DNA from: a virus
Length of the DNA: 23,409 nt
Direction: 5' to 3' (one strand)
IMG/VR virus record: IMGVR_UViG_3300031215_000070
Location: 1-23,409 of that record
Part shown: one piece after another, positions 1-6,678 of the stretch
Layout of the letters: each line of letters begins with the position of its first letter
Numbering within the stretch: position 1 is the first letter of the stretch
Made by a program: the position numbers and the translations under genes
The notes under the pieces: generated by a model
Told to the model about the DNA's origin: nothing
What the model saw: the letters and a program-made list of their open reading frames with translations, nothing else
Database searches by the model: none

Positions 1-35
1 TTAAACCCCTAATAGCTTACAAGTGTAAGGTTTAA
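1..35. repeat. Inverted repeat (nested hairpin) at the window edge
   Basis: Outer arms TTAAACC (1-7) and GGTTTAA (29-35) enclose an inner palindrome CTTACAAGTGTAAG (16-29), so the segment can fold into one long interrupted hairpin. It lies just after the stop of the minus-strand gene at 39-272. It has no clear T-tract, so I do not call it a terminator. It could be a structured 3' end or part of a feature outside the window. Confidence 0.3.
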
Positions 36-38
36 TCC

Positions 39-272
39 TTAATCTTTATACATTTTAAATAACTCCACTAATAACTTTTTATAATCCTCAACCTCTTCTT
101 TAGAAAAATCACTACCTGGGTAATTTTCCGAAACATATTTATCTATGTGAGATTTACTTACTTCGATAGGTTGTATAAGTGATTTGTATAATAAATCATT
201 ACCAAAACCATAAACTTCAGCACAAATTAATAAACTGAAAATATCTTCTAAATCATATGAAACTTTACTCAT
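39..272 (-). CDS. Small acidic protein of unknown function (77 aa)
   Basis: This is an intact minus-strand frame from ATG at 272 to a stop at 39. The protein is acidic and appears mostly helical, with no signal peptide, membrane segment or metal motif. Its start overlaps the stop of the upstream gene (265-990) by 8 bases, so the two are very likely co-transcribed and translationally coupled. I do not recognise a family. Like many genes here it has no obvious Shine-Dalgarno sequence, which is normal for Bacteroidetes-type translation. Confidence 0.7.
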   Translation of the reverse strand: MSKVSYDLEDIFSLLICAEVYGFGNDLLYKSLIQPIEVSKSHIDKYVSENYPGSDFSKEEVEDYKKLLVELFKMYKD

Positions 273-990
273 TATAATCTACTTCTTTTTTGAAATCTTT
301 AATATAATTACTTAAAACTAAACAACTCTCATACTCTTCTATTTCTTCATAATGAGAGATCATATCATTTACTAAGTTAACTAATGTTGATGGTTCTATT
401 GTATTTGAAACCATAACCATCATACAATTATCATATACTTCTTTATGTGACATCATAATTTCTATATTATTTTCAGTGTCACTATAAAAGTCTGGGTTCA
501 TACGAGTAAGGTTATAATTCATAAAATCACTTAATATTTCTAAGTTATCTTCAGACTTTAAGAAGTCTTTAAAGTTATTAGTGATCAATGATATTGAATT
601 ATGTGGTTCGTGATCTACTTTTTCATCTAAACCAAACCATGAATCTTCCATACGTGGAACAGCATCAAAAGATATTATTTGCCTTACTTTCACAACATCT
701 TCTTCAAGATAACCAAGTATTCTTGGTCTGAAAACATATTCATTAATATTTTCAGATATTAATTTAGAGAGGGAATTATCTATTATCTCAACATCACCCA
801 TTAAAGAATCGTTAACTACCCTTATATTCTTAACAATATGTGTAGAATTACTTAAGCAAAAAACTCTATCTTGTCCTATTTGACCATAAAATTCTTGGTC
901 TAAATCAACATTTTCGAATGATGATTGTGTGTATTTTCTATTATTTAAATTCTTTATATTAAATTTTAATAACTCAACGGTTATTTCCAT
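265..990 (-). CDS. Unknown phage protein; N-terminal half faintly like a prohead-protease fold, C-terminal UVR-like helix
   Basis: This is a 241-residue minus-strand protein with ATG at 990. Residues about 15-110 follow a pattern reminiscent of T4 gp21-type prohead proteases: an N-R-x-Y element, a FYGQIG stretch, an S-x-H (STHIVKN) followed by LMGDVEI, and then FRPRILG. The serine expected near the last element (gvSsR-like in the family) appears to be Arg/Pro, so if it is related it is probably inactive. The last about 35 residues (MISHYEEIEEYESCLVLSNY onward) resemble a UVR-type helical hairpin. It is the first gene of a two-gene minus unit, overlapping the 77-aa gene by 8 bases. The similarity is from memory and weak; the safe call is conserved unknown. 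Confidence 0.7.
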   Translation of the reverse strand: MEITVELLKFNIKNLNNRKYTQSSFENVDLDQEFYGQIGQDRVFCLSNSTHIVKNIRVVNDSLMGDVEIIDNSLSKLISENINEYVFRPRILGYLEEDVVKVRQIISFDAVPRMEDSWFGLDEKVDHEPHNSISLITNNFKDFLKSEDNLEILSDFMNYNLTRMNPDFYSDTENNIEIMMSHKEVYDNCMMVMVSNTIEPSTLVNLVNDMISHYEEIEEYESCLVLSNYIKDFKKEVDYNE

Positions 991-1057
991 AATTTAATCT
1001 TTATTTTATAGTACTTTTAGGGTTAAATAAGGGATTTGTTTATTATATTACATAGTT

Positions 1058-1066
1058 AATATATAA
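1058..1066 (+). promoter_or_regulatory. Putative phage late-promoter box (AATATATAA)
   Basis: An exact AATATATAA lies 20 bases before the TTG start at 1087. The same box occurs at similar distance before the sheath (8279), the gene at 13452 (13414) and, twice, the tail tube (15664, 15671). It resembles the T4 late consensus TATAAATA in base make-up and placement. That it is a promoter is an inference from recurrence and position. Confidence 0.45.
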
Positions 1067-1086
1067 CTAAAATCGACCTATTTAAC

Positions 1087-1980
1087 TTGAAAAGGATTTT
1101 AAACATATTATTAATAATTTCTATTTTATTTACCTCATCATGTGGAGTATTTAAAGATAGTGAAATTGATGAAGATCTTGGTAAAGGTTTTAGTGATATA
1201 TCATCACCGAACGGATTTAGCAGTGGAAATGAAGCTAAGGATGAAAAAGAAATATCCTTTATTAAAAGAGAGATATCAGTTGTTAGTAGTAGAAACGTTC
1301 CAAAAGATGGAGCTCCTTTCAGAGATGTTGAGGGAATAGATGTTGATGTTGATGTTGAACCAACTTCAAATGTATATGTTAATACTGAAAATTTAAATAT
1401 AACTGATAATACTTCTGATACTTCTAATAATTCATCGAAAGGAACTATCGCTTATTCTGTACCAAAAGAAATGCAAGTAGGTGAATCATATCAAGTAAAG
1501 TTAAGAATAACAAAGGAAAAGGGTAAGGAGATCAATAAAACTCTTATAATAGGGGAAAGAGAGATACCTATAGCTGACTCAGACATACAATCTAAAGTAA
1601 CAATTGAACATATTAGGGTGGAAAGGTCAATGAAAGCATCACTCATATCAGAAGATGAATCATTTAATATCACACCACTGAATACTGAGAATCAAATATT
1701 AGAAGATGAAAGTTATACTGAATGGGGATGGATCGTTTCTCCACTTGAAAGTGGTAAACATTATTTAAAACTGATAATCAAAATTAAAATTGAGATAGAA
1801 GGGGAATCAAGTTATAAAGATATAGTCGTATTTGATAAAAATATAGAAGTTAAATCAAACTTGAAATATGGTATTAAGAGTTGGTTTTCTAGCTATTGGC
1901 AATGGTTGCTTTCTTCTATTATAATTCCATTAGTTATCTTTTTATATAAGAAAAGAAAGGATAAAAAAAAGGAACAATAA
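1087..1980 (+). CDS. Predicted lipoprotein with C-terminal membrane anchor (297 aa)
   Basis: Translation starts at TTG 1087; the frame is closed by TAA at 1057 and holds no ATG before it. Residues 1-18 form a short basic, then hydrophobic signal peptide ending in a lipobox-like FTSSC, so Cys19 would be lipidated. A low-complexity acidic and Asn/Ser-rich linker runs to about residue 120. Residues about 120-255 look like a beta-rich module with the pattern M-x-A-x-L … Q … W-x-W-x-V-x-P, seen in memory in extracytoplasmic or effector-associated modules of many bacteria. Residues about 270-288 form one membrane helix, followed by a Lys/Glu-rich tail. It would sit at the cell envelope of the infected cell. 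An envelope role such as blocking superinfection is only an inference. It converges on the minus-strand block at 1986. Confidence 0.75.
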   Translation: MKRILNILLIISILFTSSCGVFKDSEIDEDLGKGFSDISSPNGFSSGNEAKDEKEISFIKREISVVSSRNVPKDGAPFRDVEGIDVDVDVEPTSNVYVNTENLNITDNTSDTSNNSSKGTIAYSVPKEMQVGESYQVKLRITKEKGKEINKTLIIGEREIPIADSDIQSKVTIEHIRVERSMKASLISEDESFNITPLNTENQILEDESYTEWGWIVSPLESGKHYLKLIIKIKIEIEGESSYKDIVVFDKNIEVKSNLKYGIKSWFSSYWQWLLSSIIIPLVIFLYKKRKDKKKEQ

Positions 1981-1998
1981 TACTATTATTCCTTTTTC
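1966..1998. terminator. Bidirectional terminator between convergent genes
   Basis: AAAAAGG, a short AAC bulge and AATAAT (to 1979) pair with ATTATT and CCTTTTT (from 1985) around a 3-base loop. A T-rich tract follows on the plus side and an equivalent A-run precedes it, so it can serve both the lipoprotein gene (plus) and the small membrane gene ending at 1986 (minus). The stem overlaps the 3' ends of both genes. Confidence 0.6.
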
Positions 1999-2153
1999 TT
2001 TTTATCTTTATTTAAACCCCATACTGAAATCATTATAAATCCTATACCACCGACATATAAAATAGGATGAGGTTCGATACGATTAATTGCTAATAAAATA
2101 GAAGTAAAAAAACACGATACAGATAAAAATGAGAATATTTTAAATATCTTCAT
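1986..2153 (-). CDS. Small two-helix membrane protein (55 aa)
   Basis: ATG at 2153 opens a frame of 55 codons ending in TAA at 1986-1988. The start lies 2 bases after the stop of the upstream gene at 2156. The protein begins MKIFKIFSFLSVSC and has two hydrophobic stretches (about residues 6-23 and 30-47) split by a short polar turn with NRIEPHP. It ends in a run of lysines. This is a typical small phage inner-membrane protein with no recognisable family. Its place at the end of a tight minus-strand operon and its clean membrane topology make it a credible gene. Confidence 0.65.
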   Translation of the reverse strand: MKIFKIFSFLSVSCFFTSILLAINRIEPHPILYVGGIGFIMISVWGLNKDKKKKE

Positions 2154-2155
2154 TA

Positions 2156-2419
2156 TTACTTATAAACATAATGTTGAGAATTTTTAGACATTTCCAAAAA
2201 TAGACATGAAGGTTTATATCTTTTTATTTTACCAGTGTGTCTATCAATAGAAAATTTAATAGATATACTATGACTTATATCTAATAATCTAGAAGCTTTA
2301 TCCGCATATTTAATTATTTCCCCATAATAACTATAATCTCTCCTATTGAGACTTATTTCATACTTCCCATTAGGTTTAATTTTTATTCTACTTTTACTAA
2401 AATATCTTGTTTTACTCAT
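2156..2419 (-). CDS. Small basic protein of unknown function (87 aa)
   Basis: Minus-strand frame with ATG at 2419, overlapping the upstream stop at 2416 by 4 bases (ATGA-type coupling). The protein is basic and rich in Lys, Arg, Ser and Tyr, with alternating polar and hydrophobic residues that suggest beta strands (KIKPNGKYEISLNRRDYSYY, then SISIKFSIDRHTGKIKRYKP). There are no metal or membrane motifs. I do not recognise it; nucleic-acid binding would be a guess from charge alone. Confidence 0.65.
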   Translation of the reverse strand: MSKTRYFSKSRIKIKPNGKYEISLNRRDYSYYGEIIKYADKASRLLDISHSISIKFSIDRHTGKIKRYKPSCLFLEMSKNSQHYVYK

Positions 2420-2793
2420 ACCTCATTCCTTTTTTCTTCGATAAGGTTTTTCAGTTCCCTTACCATATCATTATCTCGTTCTTTAACTGCTTTCTTTAAT
2501 TCAATTTCTAATTCATCAATAACCTCTAGAAGTCTAATTCTTTTAAACTCAGAAATATGATCTTCTAAAGCTACTGTGAGACCTTGTCCTTGATTCCCAA
2601 GTCTTATTAACCCCATTCTAATTAAGGAGTCTAATGAACCTTTAAAATCACCCTCTGTGAGAGATGATAAAGATAGTAAATCTTTATATTTAATCCAAAA
2701 ATTACGCGGATCACTATCCATTGTGAGGATAGATAATATAGTTATCTCTTCTGATGAAAGTTCATCTTTTTTATTTTTCCAATTTATTCCCAT
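2416..2793 (-). CDS. Winged-helix-like small protein with helical tail (125 aa)
   Basis: I start this gene at ATG 2793 (MGINWKNKKDELS). The frame is open to ATG 2847, but that start would overlap the upstream gene by 38 bases, far more than the neighbours do. Residues about 10-80 (EEITILSIL … FWIKYKDLLSLSSLTEGDF … SLDSLIRMGLIRL) have the helix pattern of a winged-helix or replication-initiator-like DNA-binding domain, in which a test at the C-terminal helix reads like a wing. The last 35 residues are a charged helix (ELEIELKKAVKERDNDM) similar to a UVR hairpin. A regulator is possible but unproven. It overlaps the next gene by 4 bases. Confidence 0.65.
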   Translation of the reverse strand: MGINWKNKKDELSSEEITILSILTMDSDPRNFWIKYKDLLSLSSLTEGDFKGSLDSLIRMGLIRLGNQGQGLTVALEDHISEFKRIRLLEVIDELEIELKKAVKERDNDMVRELKNLIEEKRNEV

Positions 2794-2809
2794 ATCTTTA
2801 TATATTATC

Positions 2810-2992
2810 TTATTCGTCTCTAGGATCTTTAAAAGTATCATCTTCATAATCCTTAAAACGATTTTTAATTTTATCGCGTAATTTCTTAATTTTTACAATA
2901 GTTACTATAATAAAAACAACTATTATAGTTGCAAAAATAGTTAAAAGGTTATAATCTGTTATTGTGTCCATATTATTTTTATTATTGATCAA
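2810..2992 (-). CDS. Small single-pass membrane protein (60 aa)
   Basis: The protein has one strong hydrophobic helix (about residues 16-34, LLTIFATIIVVFIIVTIV) followed by a basic then acidic cytoplasmic tail (KIKKLRDKIKNRF, then DYEDDTFKDPRDE). ATG at 2992 is used here; ATG at 2971 (MDTITDYNLL) is an equally good start and would give 53 residues. It lies in the tight minus-strand run. No family recognised; its size and topology resemble small phage membrane accessory proteins. Confidence 0.6.
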   Translation of the reverse strand: MINNKNNMDTITDYNLLTIFATIIVVFIIVTIVKIKKLRDKIKNRFKDYEDDTFKDPRDE

Positions 2993-3015
2993 ATTATTAT
3001 ATTAATAAGTATATA

Positions 3016-3207
3016 TCATGATGTTACATTTTTAGAAATTTTACCTGATACTTTTTTTTCTAATTTCTCATTAAGATCTTCCATCTTTTTTCCTAGAAAA
3101 GAAAGATCCCCTGATTTTAAAAATGTACGTAATTTCCATTTGAAATCAAGATTTGAAACTGATGTATCATTTATAAACTGTATAATAATCTTTTCCCTTT
3201 TGTTCAC
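3016..3207 (-). CDS. Small basic helical protein of unknown function (63 aa)
   Basis: Minus-strand frame with ATG at 3207 and stop at 3016. The protein is Lys-rich and predicted mostly helical, with a charged coil-like stretch KKMEDLNEKLEKKVSGK near the C-terminus. It is the first gene downstream of the terminator at 3244-3279, so it must have its own promoter in about 3208-3243 or depend on read-through. No family recognised. Confidence 0.55.
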   Translation of the reverse strand: MNKREKIIIQFINDTSVSNLDFKWKLRTFLKSGDLSFLGKKMEDLNEKLEKKVSGKISKNVTS

Positions 3208-3243
3208 TTTTACTTTTTATTTAAAATAGGATTAAAATTTAAG

Positions 3244-3279
3244 AAACCAAAAAGAACCCCCTAATTAATTAGAGGGTTC
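3244..3279 (-). terminator. Intrinsic terminator (minus strand)
   Basis: GAACCC (3254-3259) pairs with GGGTTC (3274-3279), and CTAAT pairs with ATTAG inside, with one mismatch between the two helices and a TA loop. Read on the minus strand, the hairpin is followed at once by TTTTTGGTTTC, the expected U-tract. It would end transcripts coming from the genes at 3371-5033 and the folded element at 3286-3351. Confidence 0.7.
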
Positions 3280-3285
3280 AATGTA

Positions 3286-3351
3286 CCACGCAAAAGGATT
3301 AAATACAACAATCCTCTATTTTTATTCTGTGCTATTCACTAGAAAGCGTGG
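3286..3351 (-). ncRNA. Candidate three-way-junction RNA element before a terminator
   Basis: CCACGC (3286-3291) pairs perfectly with GCGTGG (3346-3351). Inside this closing stem are two hairpins: AGGATT/AATCCT (3295-3300 with 3310-3315), and TTCT-GTG pairing with CAC-T-AGAA (about 3325-3344, one bulge). This makes a closed three-way junction in a stretch with no gene. On the minus strand it lies just before the intrinsic terminator at 3244-3279, as expected for a small RNA or a structured mRNA 3' end. It has the topology of a hammerhead ribozyme, but the conserved CUGAUGA core is absent. Strand is inferred from the terminator. Confidence 0.4.
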
Positions 3352-3370
3352 GTTTATCTTTAATTTTATA

Positions 3371-3604
3371 TTAACCTTTAGATCTTATCAAATTTAAAAT
3401 ATCACTTAATTTCCCTTCTATTTCTTTGATATCATCTTTTGATAAAGGATCATCGAAATATTTATTTAACTCTTAAGTCATATCACTACCATGAGTGGGA
3501 GATCCCAAATCATTAGAAGTTCCCCAACAAGAAACAATAAAAGATATAGATTCGATTATTTCTTTTTGTTCATCACTGGGTTTATTGTTTAGTTTGTTAT
3601 CCAT
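3371..3604 (-). pseudogene. Small gene interrupted by an in-frame TAA stop (77 codons if read through)
   Basis: ATG at 3604 opens a frame (MDNKLNNKPSDEQKEIIES …) that meets TAA at 3473-3475, codon 44, after HGSDMT. The same frame continues without interruption to a second TAA at 3371, coding for ELNKYFDDPLSKDDIKEIEG and more, with normal acidic-helical composition. The distance between the first ATG and the final stop is exactly 78 codons, and the second half has no start codon of its own. A single C-to-T change (CAA to TAA) would explain it. Either a recent nonsense mutation, stop read-through or a sequencing error is possible. No family recognised. Confidence 0.5.
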
Positions 3605-3611
3605 AATTTGT

Positions 3612-3992
3612 TTATTTTAAAATCTCTTTAATCATTTCTTCATCGTTAGTTATATTTACTTTATAACATTCACTATTTTCATTATAATACCGTATAGAGT
3701 ATGATCTAAGGTAATCTATCATATTATTATATACAAACCATTTATCGGAAAGAAGGTTATCAAAATTATCTATATGACTATAACCCTTATTGGAAGGTTT
3801 ACCATCTAAATATTCTTTAGATATTTTTTCCAAGAGTATTATATAATTCCTAAGAGAAGATATATCATTTTCATTATTATTAAATGAAAGTTTAATATTA
3901 TGAGAACCAAATTCACCATCTGTTTCTATTAATAGAACATACACGTTTTGAGGTTTCTTATACCTAACTTTATTTCCTATAATAATATTCAT
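3612..3992 (-). CDS. Unknown protein (126 aa)
   Basis: Minus-strand frame with ATG at 3992 and TAA at 3612. Residues 1-40 look beta-rich (MNIIIGNKVRYKKPQNVYVL …), the rest more helical with many Tyr and Asn (SLRNYIILLEKISKEYL, MIDYLRSYSIRYYNEN). There is no signal peptide, membrane span or metal motif. It is one base from the upstream gene (stop at 3994) and 7 bases from the interrupted gene downstream, so it is part of the same operon. Not recognised. Confidence 0.65.
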   Translation of the reverse strand: MNIIIGNKVRYKKPQNVYVLLIETDGEFGSHNIKLSFNNNENDISSLRNYIILLEKISKEYLDGKPSNKGYSHIDNFDNLLSDKWFVYNNMIDYLRSYSIRYYNENSECYKVNITNDEEMIKEILK

Positions 3993-3993
3993 C

Positions 3994-4341
3994 TTATTTA
4001 TTTTTAAATATTAATGTTTGATCATGTTTAAAATCAGGAGATGATTTAACTTCTTTGATTTCCCTTTCTGAAATATTATAACGTCCACCATTTTTTAAAT
4101 TAAATGACATACGTGATCTAGGAACAAAAAGTTTATTTTTATATACAAACATACCTTCTTTCACAGTAATAGAAAACCCACTTTTAACTTTTACAAAAAT
4201 ATCAAGAATCCAACAATGAGAAAACCTACCTATTTGACCTGGTGATGAGATTACAAACCCCGATACATTACCAAAATCATCCTCAGTCCCTACTATGATC
4301 TTACCAGAAATTTTTGATCGATATATTTTATATCCTTTCAC
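3994..4341 (-). CDS. Unknown small beta-rich protein (115 aa)
   Basis: ATG at 4341 overlaps the upstream stop at 4338 by 4 bases. The sequence is mostly alternating strands (GYKIYRSKISGKIIVGTEDD, then FVKVKSGFSITVKEGMFVYK), suggesting a small beta-barrel-like or SH3-like fold, and ends in a short basic stretch (FKHDQTLIFKNK). It contains one Cys and no metal cluster. No known family comes to mind. Tight spacing on both sides supports co-expression with its neighbours. Confidence 0.65.
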   Translation of the reverse strand: MKGYKIYRSKISGKIIVGTEDDFGNVSGFVISSPGQIGRFSHCWILDIFVKVKSGFSITVKEGMFVYKNKLFVPRSRMSFNLKNGGRYNISEREIKEVKSSPDFKHDQTLIFKNK

Positions 4342-4529
4342 ATCATCAATTTTAATGATAAAAGAACAATACCAATACTAAAAAATATAAAAGAGATTAC
4401 ATAAAAAACCATAGAAAAAAGGGAATATGTTCTCCTATAAGCTTTTAAATCTTCTATTGACTTATTCTTATACTTTTTTTCCCTATGATCTTTTAAACCT
4501 TCTGATAATTTATTCTTATACTTTTTCAT
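4338..4529 (-). CDS. Small membrane protein with duplicated basic N-terminus (63 aa)
   Basis: The first 32 residues are two copies of a 16-residue unit, KKYKNKLSEGLKDHRE and KKYKNKSIEDLKAYRR, followed by one or two hydrophobic segments (about 36-61, SLFSMVFYVISFIFFSIGIV …). The repeat is visible in the DNA as TTATTCTTATACTTTTT at 4462 and 4510, 48 bases apart. The start overlaps the upstream gene by 14 bases and the stop overlaps the downstream start by 4. The basic head would face the cytoplasm. No family recognised. Confidence 0.6.
   Translation of the reverse strand: MKKYKNKLSEGLKDHREKKYKNKSIEDLKAYRRTYSLFSMVFYVISFIFFSIGIVLLSLKLMM
4462..4526. repeat. In-frame 48-bp tandem duplication
   Basis: A 17-base identical sequence (TTATTCTTATACTTTTT) occurs at 4462-4478 and 4510-4526, exactly 16 codons apart, with related sequence between. 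It lies in the 5' part of the 63-aa membrane protein gene and duplicates a basic peptide unit without breaking the frame. Confidence 0.65.
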
Positions 4530-4848
4530 CTGATTTTATTATTTTCTCACATTCTTGTTCTAACTCTTCGACCCACTTTAAACATAATACAGAAATATCA
4601 ATACTTAATTTTTTAGGTATTTTTATTTCGGATCTACGTTCATTTTTCCATAAACCTAGAAAAGAAGTTGTTATTTTTCTTTCAATCATAGTGGAGCTAC
4701 TTCTTACTTTAGGGTGTTGAGTATCATTATATTCAAGAAATTTAAGAAACTCTTTTAGGTCTTTTATATCATTTTCTATTTCTTGAACCCTTTTAATCTT
4801 TTCTTGTCTTGTCATTTTTATACTTAATTGTTGGTTATTTATTTTCAC
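4516..4848 (-). CDS. Unknown helical protein (110 aa, or 99 aa from an internal ATG)
   Basis: ATG at 4848 overlaps the upstream stop at 4845 by 4 bases; a second ATG at 4815 (MTRQEKIKRVQEIEND) is also plausible. The N-terminal 50 residues form a charged coiled-coil-like helix (TRQEKIKRVQEIENDIKDLK). A central SSSTMIERKITTSFLG stretch is followed by a C-terminal helix with two Cys. No motif ties it to a known family. It overlaps the downstream start by 14 bases, in line with the compact operon. Confidence 0.6.
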   Translation of the reverse strand: MKINNQQLSIKMTRQEKIKRVQEIENDIKDLKEFLKFLEYNDTQHPKVRSSSTMIERKITTSFLGLWKNERRSEIKIPKKLSIDISVLCLKWVEELEQECEKIIKSDEKV

Positions 4849-5033
4849 TTACCTTGAACTCTATCTTCTTTAGGAATAGAAGGGATAACCCTTTTTTTAA
4901 CATCCTTTACCTTTTGGGATTCTTTATATTCTTCGAGTTTAACTTTAGCAAACTCATCAAGAATAGAACCTAGTCCTTTTCCGTTAACTCGATCTTTACC
5001 ATATTTTCCATCTAAAAATTGTTTTCCGTTCAT
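4845..5033 (-). CDS. Small charged protein of unknown function (62 aa)
   Basis: First gene of the minus-strand run, starting at ATG 5033 just after the gltX terminator (5053-5089). It is rich in Lys, Asp, Glu and Gly (MNGKQFLDGKYGKDRVNGKG … ) with a helical centre (SILDEFAKVKLEEYKESQK). There is no hydrophobic segment and no recognisable family. Its promoter would have to lie within about 5034-5060, where the sequence is AT-only and shows no clear box. Confidence 0.55.
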   Translation of the reverse strand: MNGKQFLDGKYGKDRVNGKGLGSILDEFAKVKLEEYKESQKVKDVKKRVIPSIPKEDRVQGK

Positions 5034-5052
5034 GTGTTAATTTTAATTAATT

Positions 5053-5089
5053 TATAAAAAATGGGAGGATTATAATAACCCTCCCATTT
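5053..5089 (-). terminator. Intrinsic terminator of gltX
   Basis: A perfect 10-bp stem, AAATGGGAGG (5059-5068) with CCTCCCATTT (5080-5089), encloses an 11-base loop. On the minus strand it is followed by TTTTTATAAATT. It lies 14 bases after the gltX stop and closes that gene as its own transcription unit. Confidence 0.8.
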
Positions 5090-5103
5090 ATCTTATTGAC
5101 CTA

Positions 5104-6645
5104 CTATGACAATAGTGAGTTCTTAATTCGGTTGATACTTTCATCCTTTCCAAGAATAACCATTGTAGTCATAAGATCTGGACCTGATACTCCACCAGTT
5201 AGAGCTTGTCTAAGACCCGGCATTACCTTTCCAAATCGATAACCTTTCTCTTTTACAGTTAATTTGTAAATGAGATCTTTAATTGGTTGACCTTCTTTAA
5301 AGTTTAACCCTTCGTTTTCAAGGTGAAAATCAAAGTTTGAGAATACATTTCTAAACTCATCATTAAACTTAGAAACATCAGTATAATTTTCAATTGGTTT
5401 TAAGAAGATATCAATAATAGTTGAGAGATCTTTTCTAAAAACAGCTCTTTCTTTAGCTAAATCTAGAACCATTTCTAACTTTTCAGTACCCCATTCTGAA
5501 ACTTCTTCAGATGTAAATACATCAGAGATACTTAGTTTATTCACATATTGTGAGTTAAACCAATTTAATTTCTTAATATCAAATCGACATCCTGCTTTTG
5601 ATACTCTATTCATATCAAAATCTTCAATCATTTCATCCATTGAAAGGATTTCTTTATCGTTAGTTGGTGTCCAGCCAAGTAAAGCAAGGAAGTTAACAAA
5701 TGCGTCAGACTCATAACCTTGTTCGTCATAACCTAACATATTCACGAGGTTACCTTTCTTATCTTCAACATCACATGTCAAAGGAAATACAGAGAAACCG
5801 TTAGTAATACCACTTCGTTTGGAAAGTTTACCTTTACCATTTGGGTTTAAAATTAATGGTAGGTGAGCAAATGTTGGTCGATCAAGTCCAAGAGCGTCAT
5901 ATAACATACAGTGTAGGCTTACACTAGGTAACCATTCTTCACCTCTAATTACATGAGTGATACCCATTTCATAATCATCAACAATGTTAGCCATATGGTA
6001 TGTAGGAATCCCATTCTTTTTCAAAAGAACTTTATCATCCATAACATTTGATTGAAGTTTAACTCTTCCACGAATCATATCATCAACTTCAATGATTTCA
6101 TCCTTTGGACAGTTAAATCGAATAACATATGGAGTCCCATTTTCTAACAATTCGTTTACTTCATCTTCTGATAGTGTGAATGAATTTTTCATATTCATTC
6201 TACTTTTTCGGTTGTAGGCAAAGTTCTTAACACCGTTTTCTTTCAACTCAGCTCGATAAGCGTCCAATTCTTCGGGTGTATCAAATGCGTAATATGCATC
6301 TCCCGAGTCAATTAGTTGTTTGATATATTTATCATAGATACCTGCTTCAGATCTTTCTGATTGTCTATAAAGACCAATATCTTCATTTGGATTCCAAGGA
6401 GATTCATCAACACTTATACCAACCCATTCCATAGATCTTTGGATGTAATCTTCTGCTCCTTCTACAAAACGTTTTTGGTCAGTGTCTTCAATCCTTAGAA
6501 GAAAATCACCGTTGTTTTGTTTTGCGAATAAGTAACAGATTAGAGCCGTCCTCAGTCCCCCTAAATGTAAATTTCCAGTAGGAGAAGGTGCAAAACGAGT
6601 TCTTACTTTTTTATCAGTTTTTAAAGTTTGATTTGTTTTTGACAT
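5104..6645 (-). CDS. gltX: Glutamyl-tRNA synthetase, class I, Bacteroidetes type
   Basis: The 513-residue protein is full length for bacterial GltX. The class-I HIGH signature is at residues 20-30 (PSPTGNLHLGG), with LRIEDTD and YRQSERSE following. VIRGEEWLPS lies in the Rossmann core, and the KMSKS-type loop is GKGKLSKR near residue 275. The sequence GFSVFPL after the loop, followed by an extra segment, and SKAGCRFDIKKLNWFN are features I associate with Bacteroidetes GltX. The enzyme charges tRNA-Glu in the cytoplasm using ATP. All core elements are present, so it is probably active. It has its own upstream spacer and terminator. No tRNA-Glu is visible in the window. A complete GltX in a phage is rare; it probably came from a host and may support translation late in infection or evade host tRNA damage. 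Confidence 0.97.
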   Translation of the reverse strand: MSKTNQTLKTDKKVRTRFAPSPTGNLHLGGLRTALICYLFAKQNNGDFLLRIEDTDQKRFVEGAEDYIQRSMEWVGISVDESPWNPNEDIGLYRQSERSEAGIYDKYIKQLIDSGDAYYAFDTPEELDAYRAELKENGVKNFAYNRKSRMNMKNSFTLSEDEVNELLENGTPYVIRFNCPKDEIIEVDDMIRGRVKLQSNVMDDKVLLKKNGIPTYHMANIVDDYEMGITHVIRGEEWLPSVSLHCMLYDALGLDRPTFAHLPLILNPNGKGKLSKRSGITNGFSVFPLTCDVEDKKGNLVNMLGYDEQGYESDAFVNFLALLGWTPTNDKEILSMDEMIEDFDMNRVSKAGCRFDIKKLNWFNSQYVNKLSISDVFTSEEVSEWGTEKLEMVLDLAKERAVFRKDLSTIIDIFLKPIENYTDVSKFNDEFRNVFSNFDFHLENEGLNFKEGQPIKDLIYKLTVKEKGYRFGKVMPGLRQALTGGVSGPDLMTTMVILGKDESINRIKNSLLS

Positions 6646-6678
6646 ATATTATTTAGTTTTTAATTTTTGGTTATATGT

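Noticed and set aside
3286-3351. Hammerhead ribozyme
   Set aside because: Three-way junction and GAAA next to a stem are present, but the CUGAUGA core and a proper cleavage triplet are not.
4427-4720. Plus-strand frame of 97 codons in the minus-strand block
   Set aside because: It is antisense to three overlapping minus-strand genes with better composition and spacing, and its product is a low-complexity Ser/Leu/Phe shadow.
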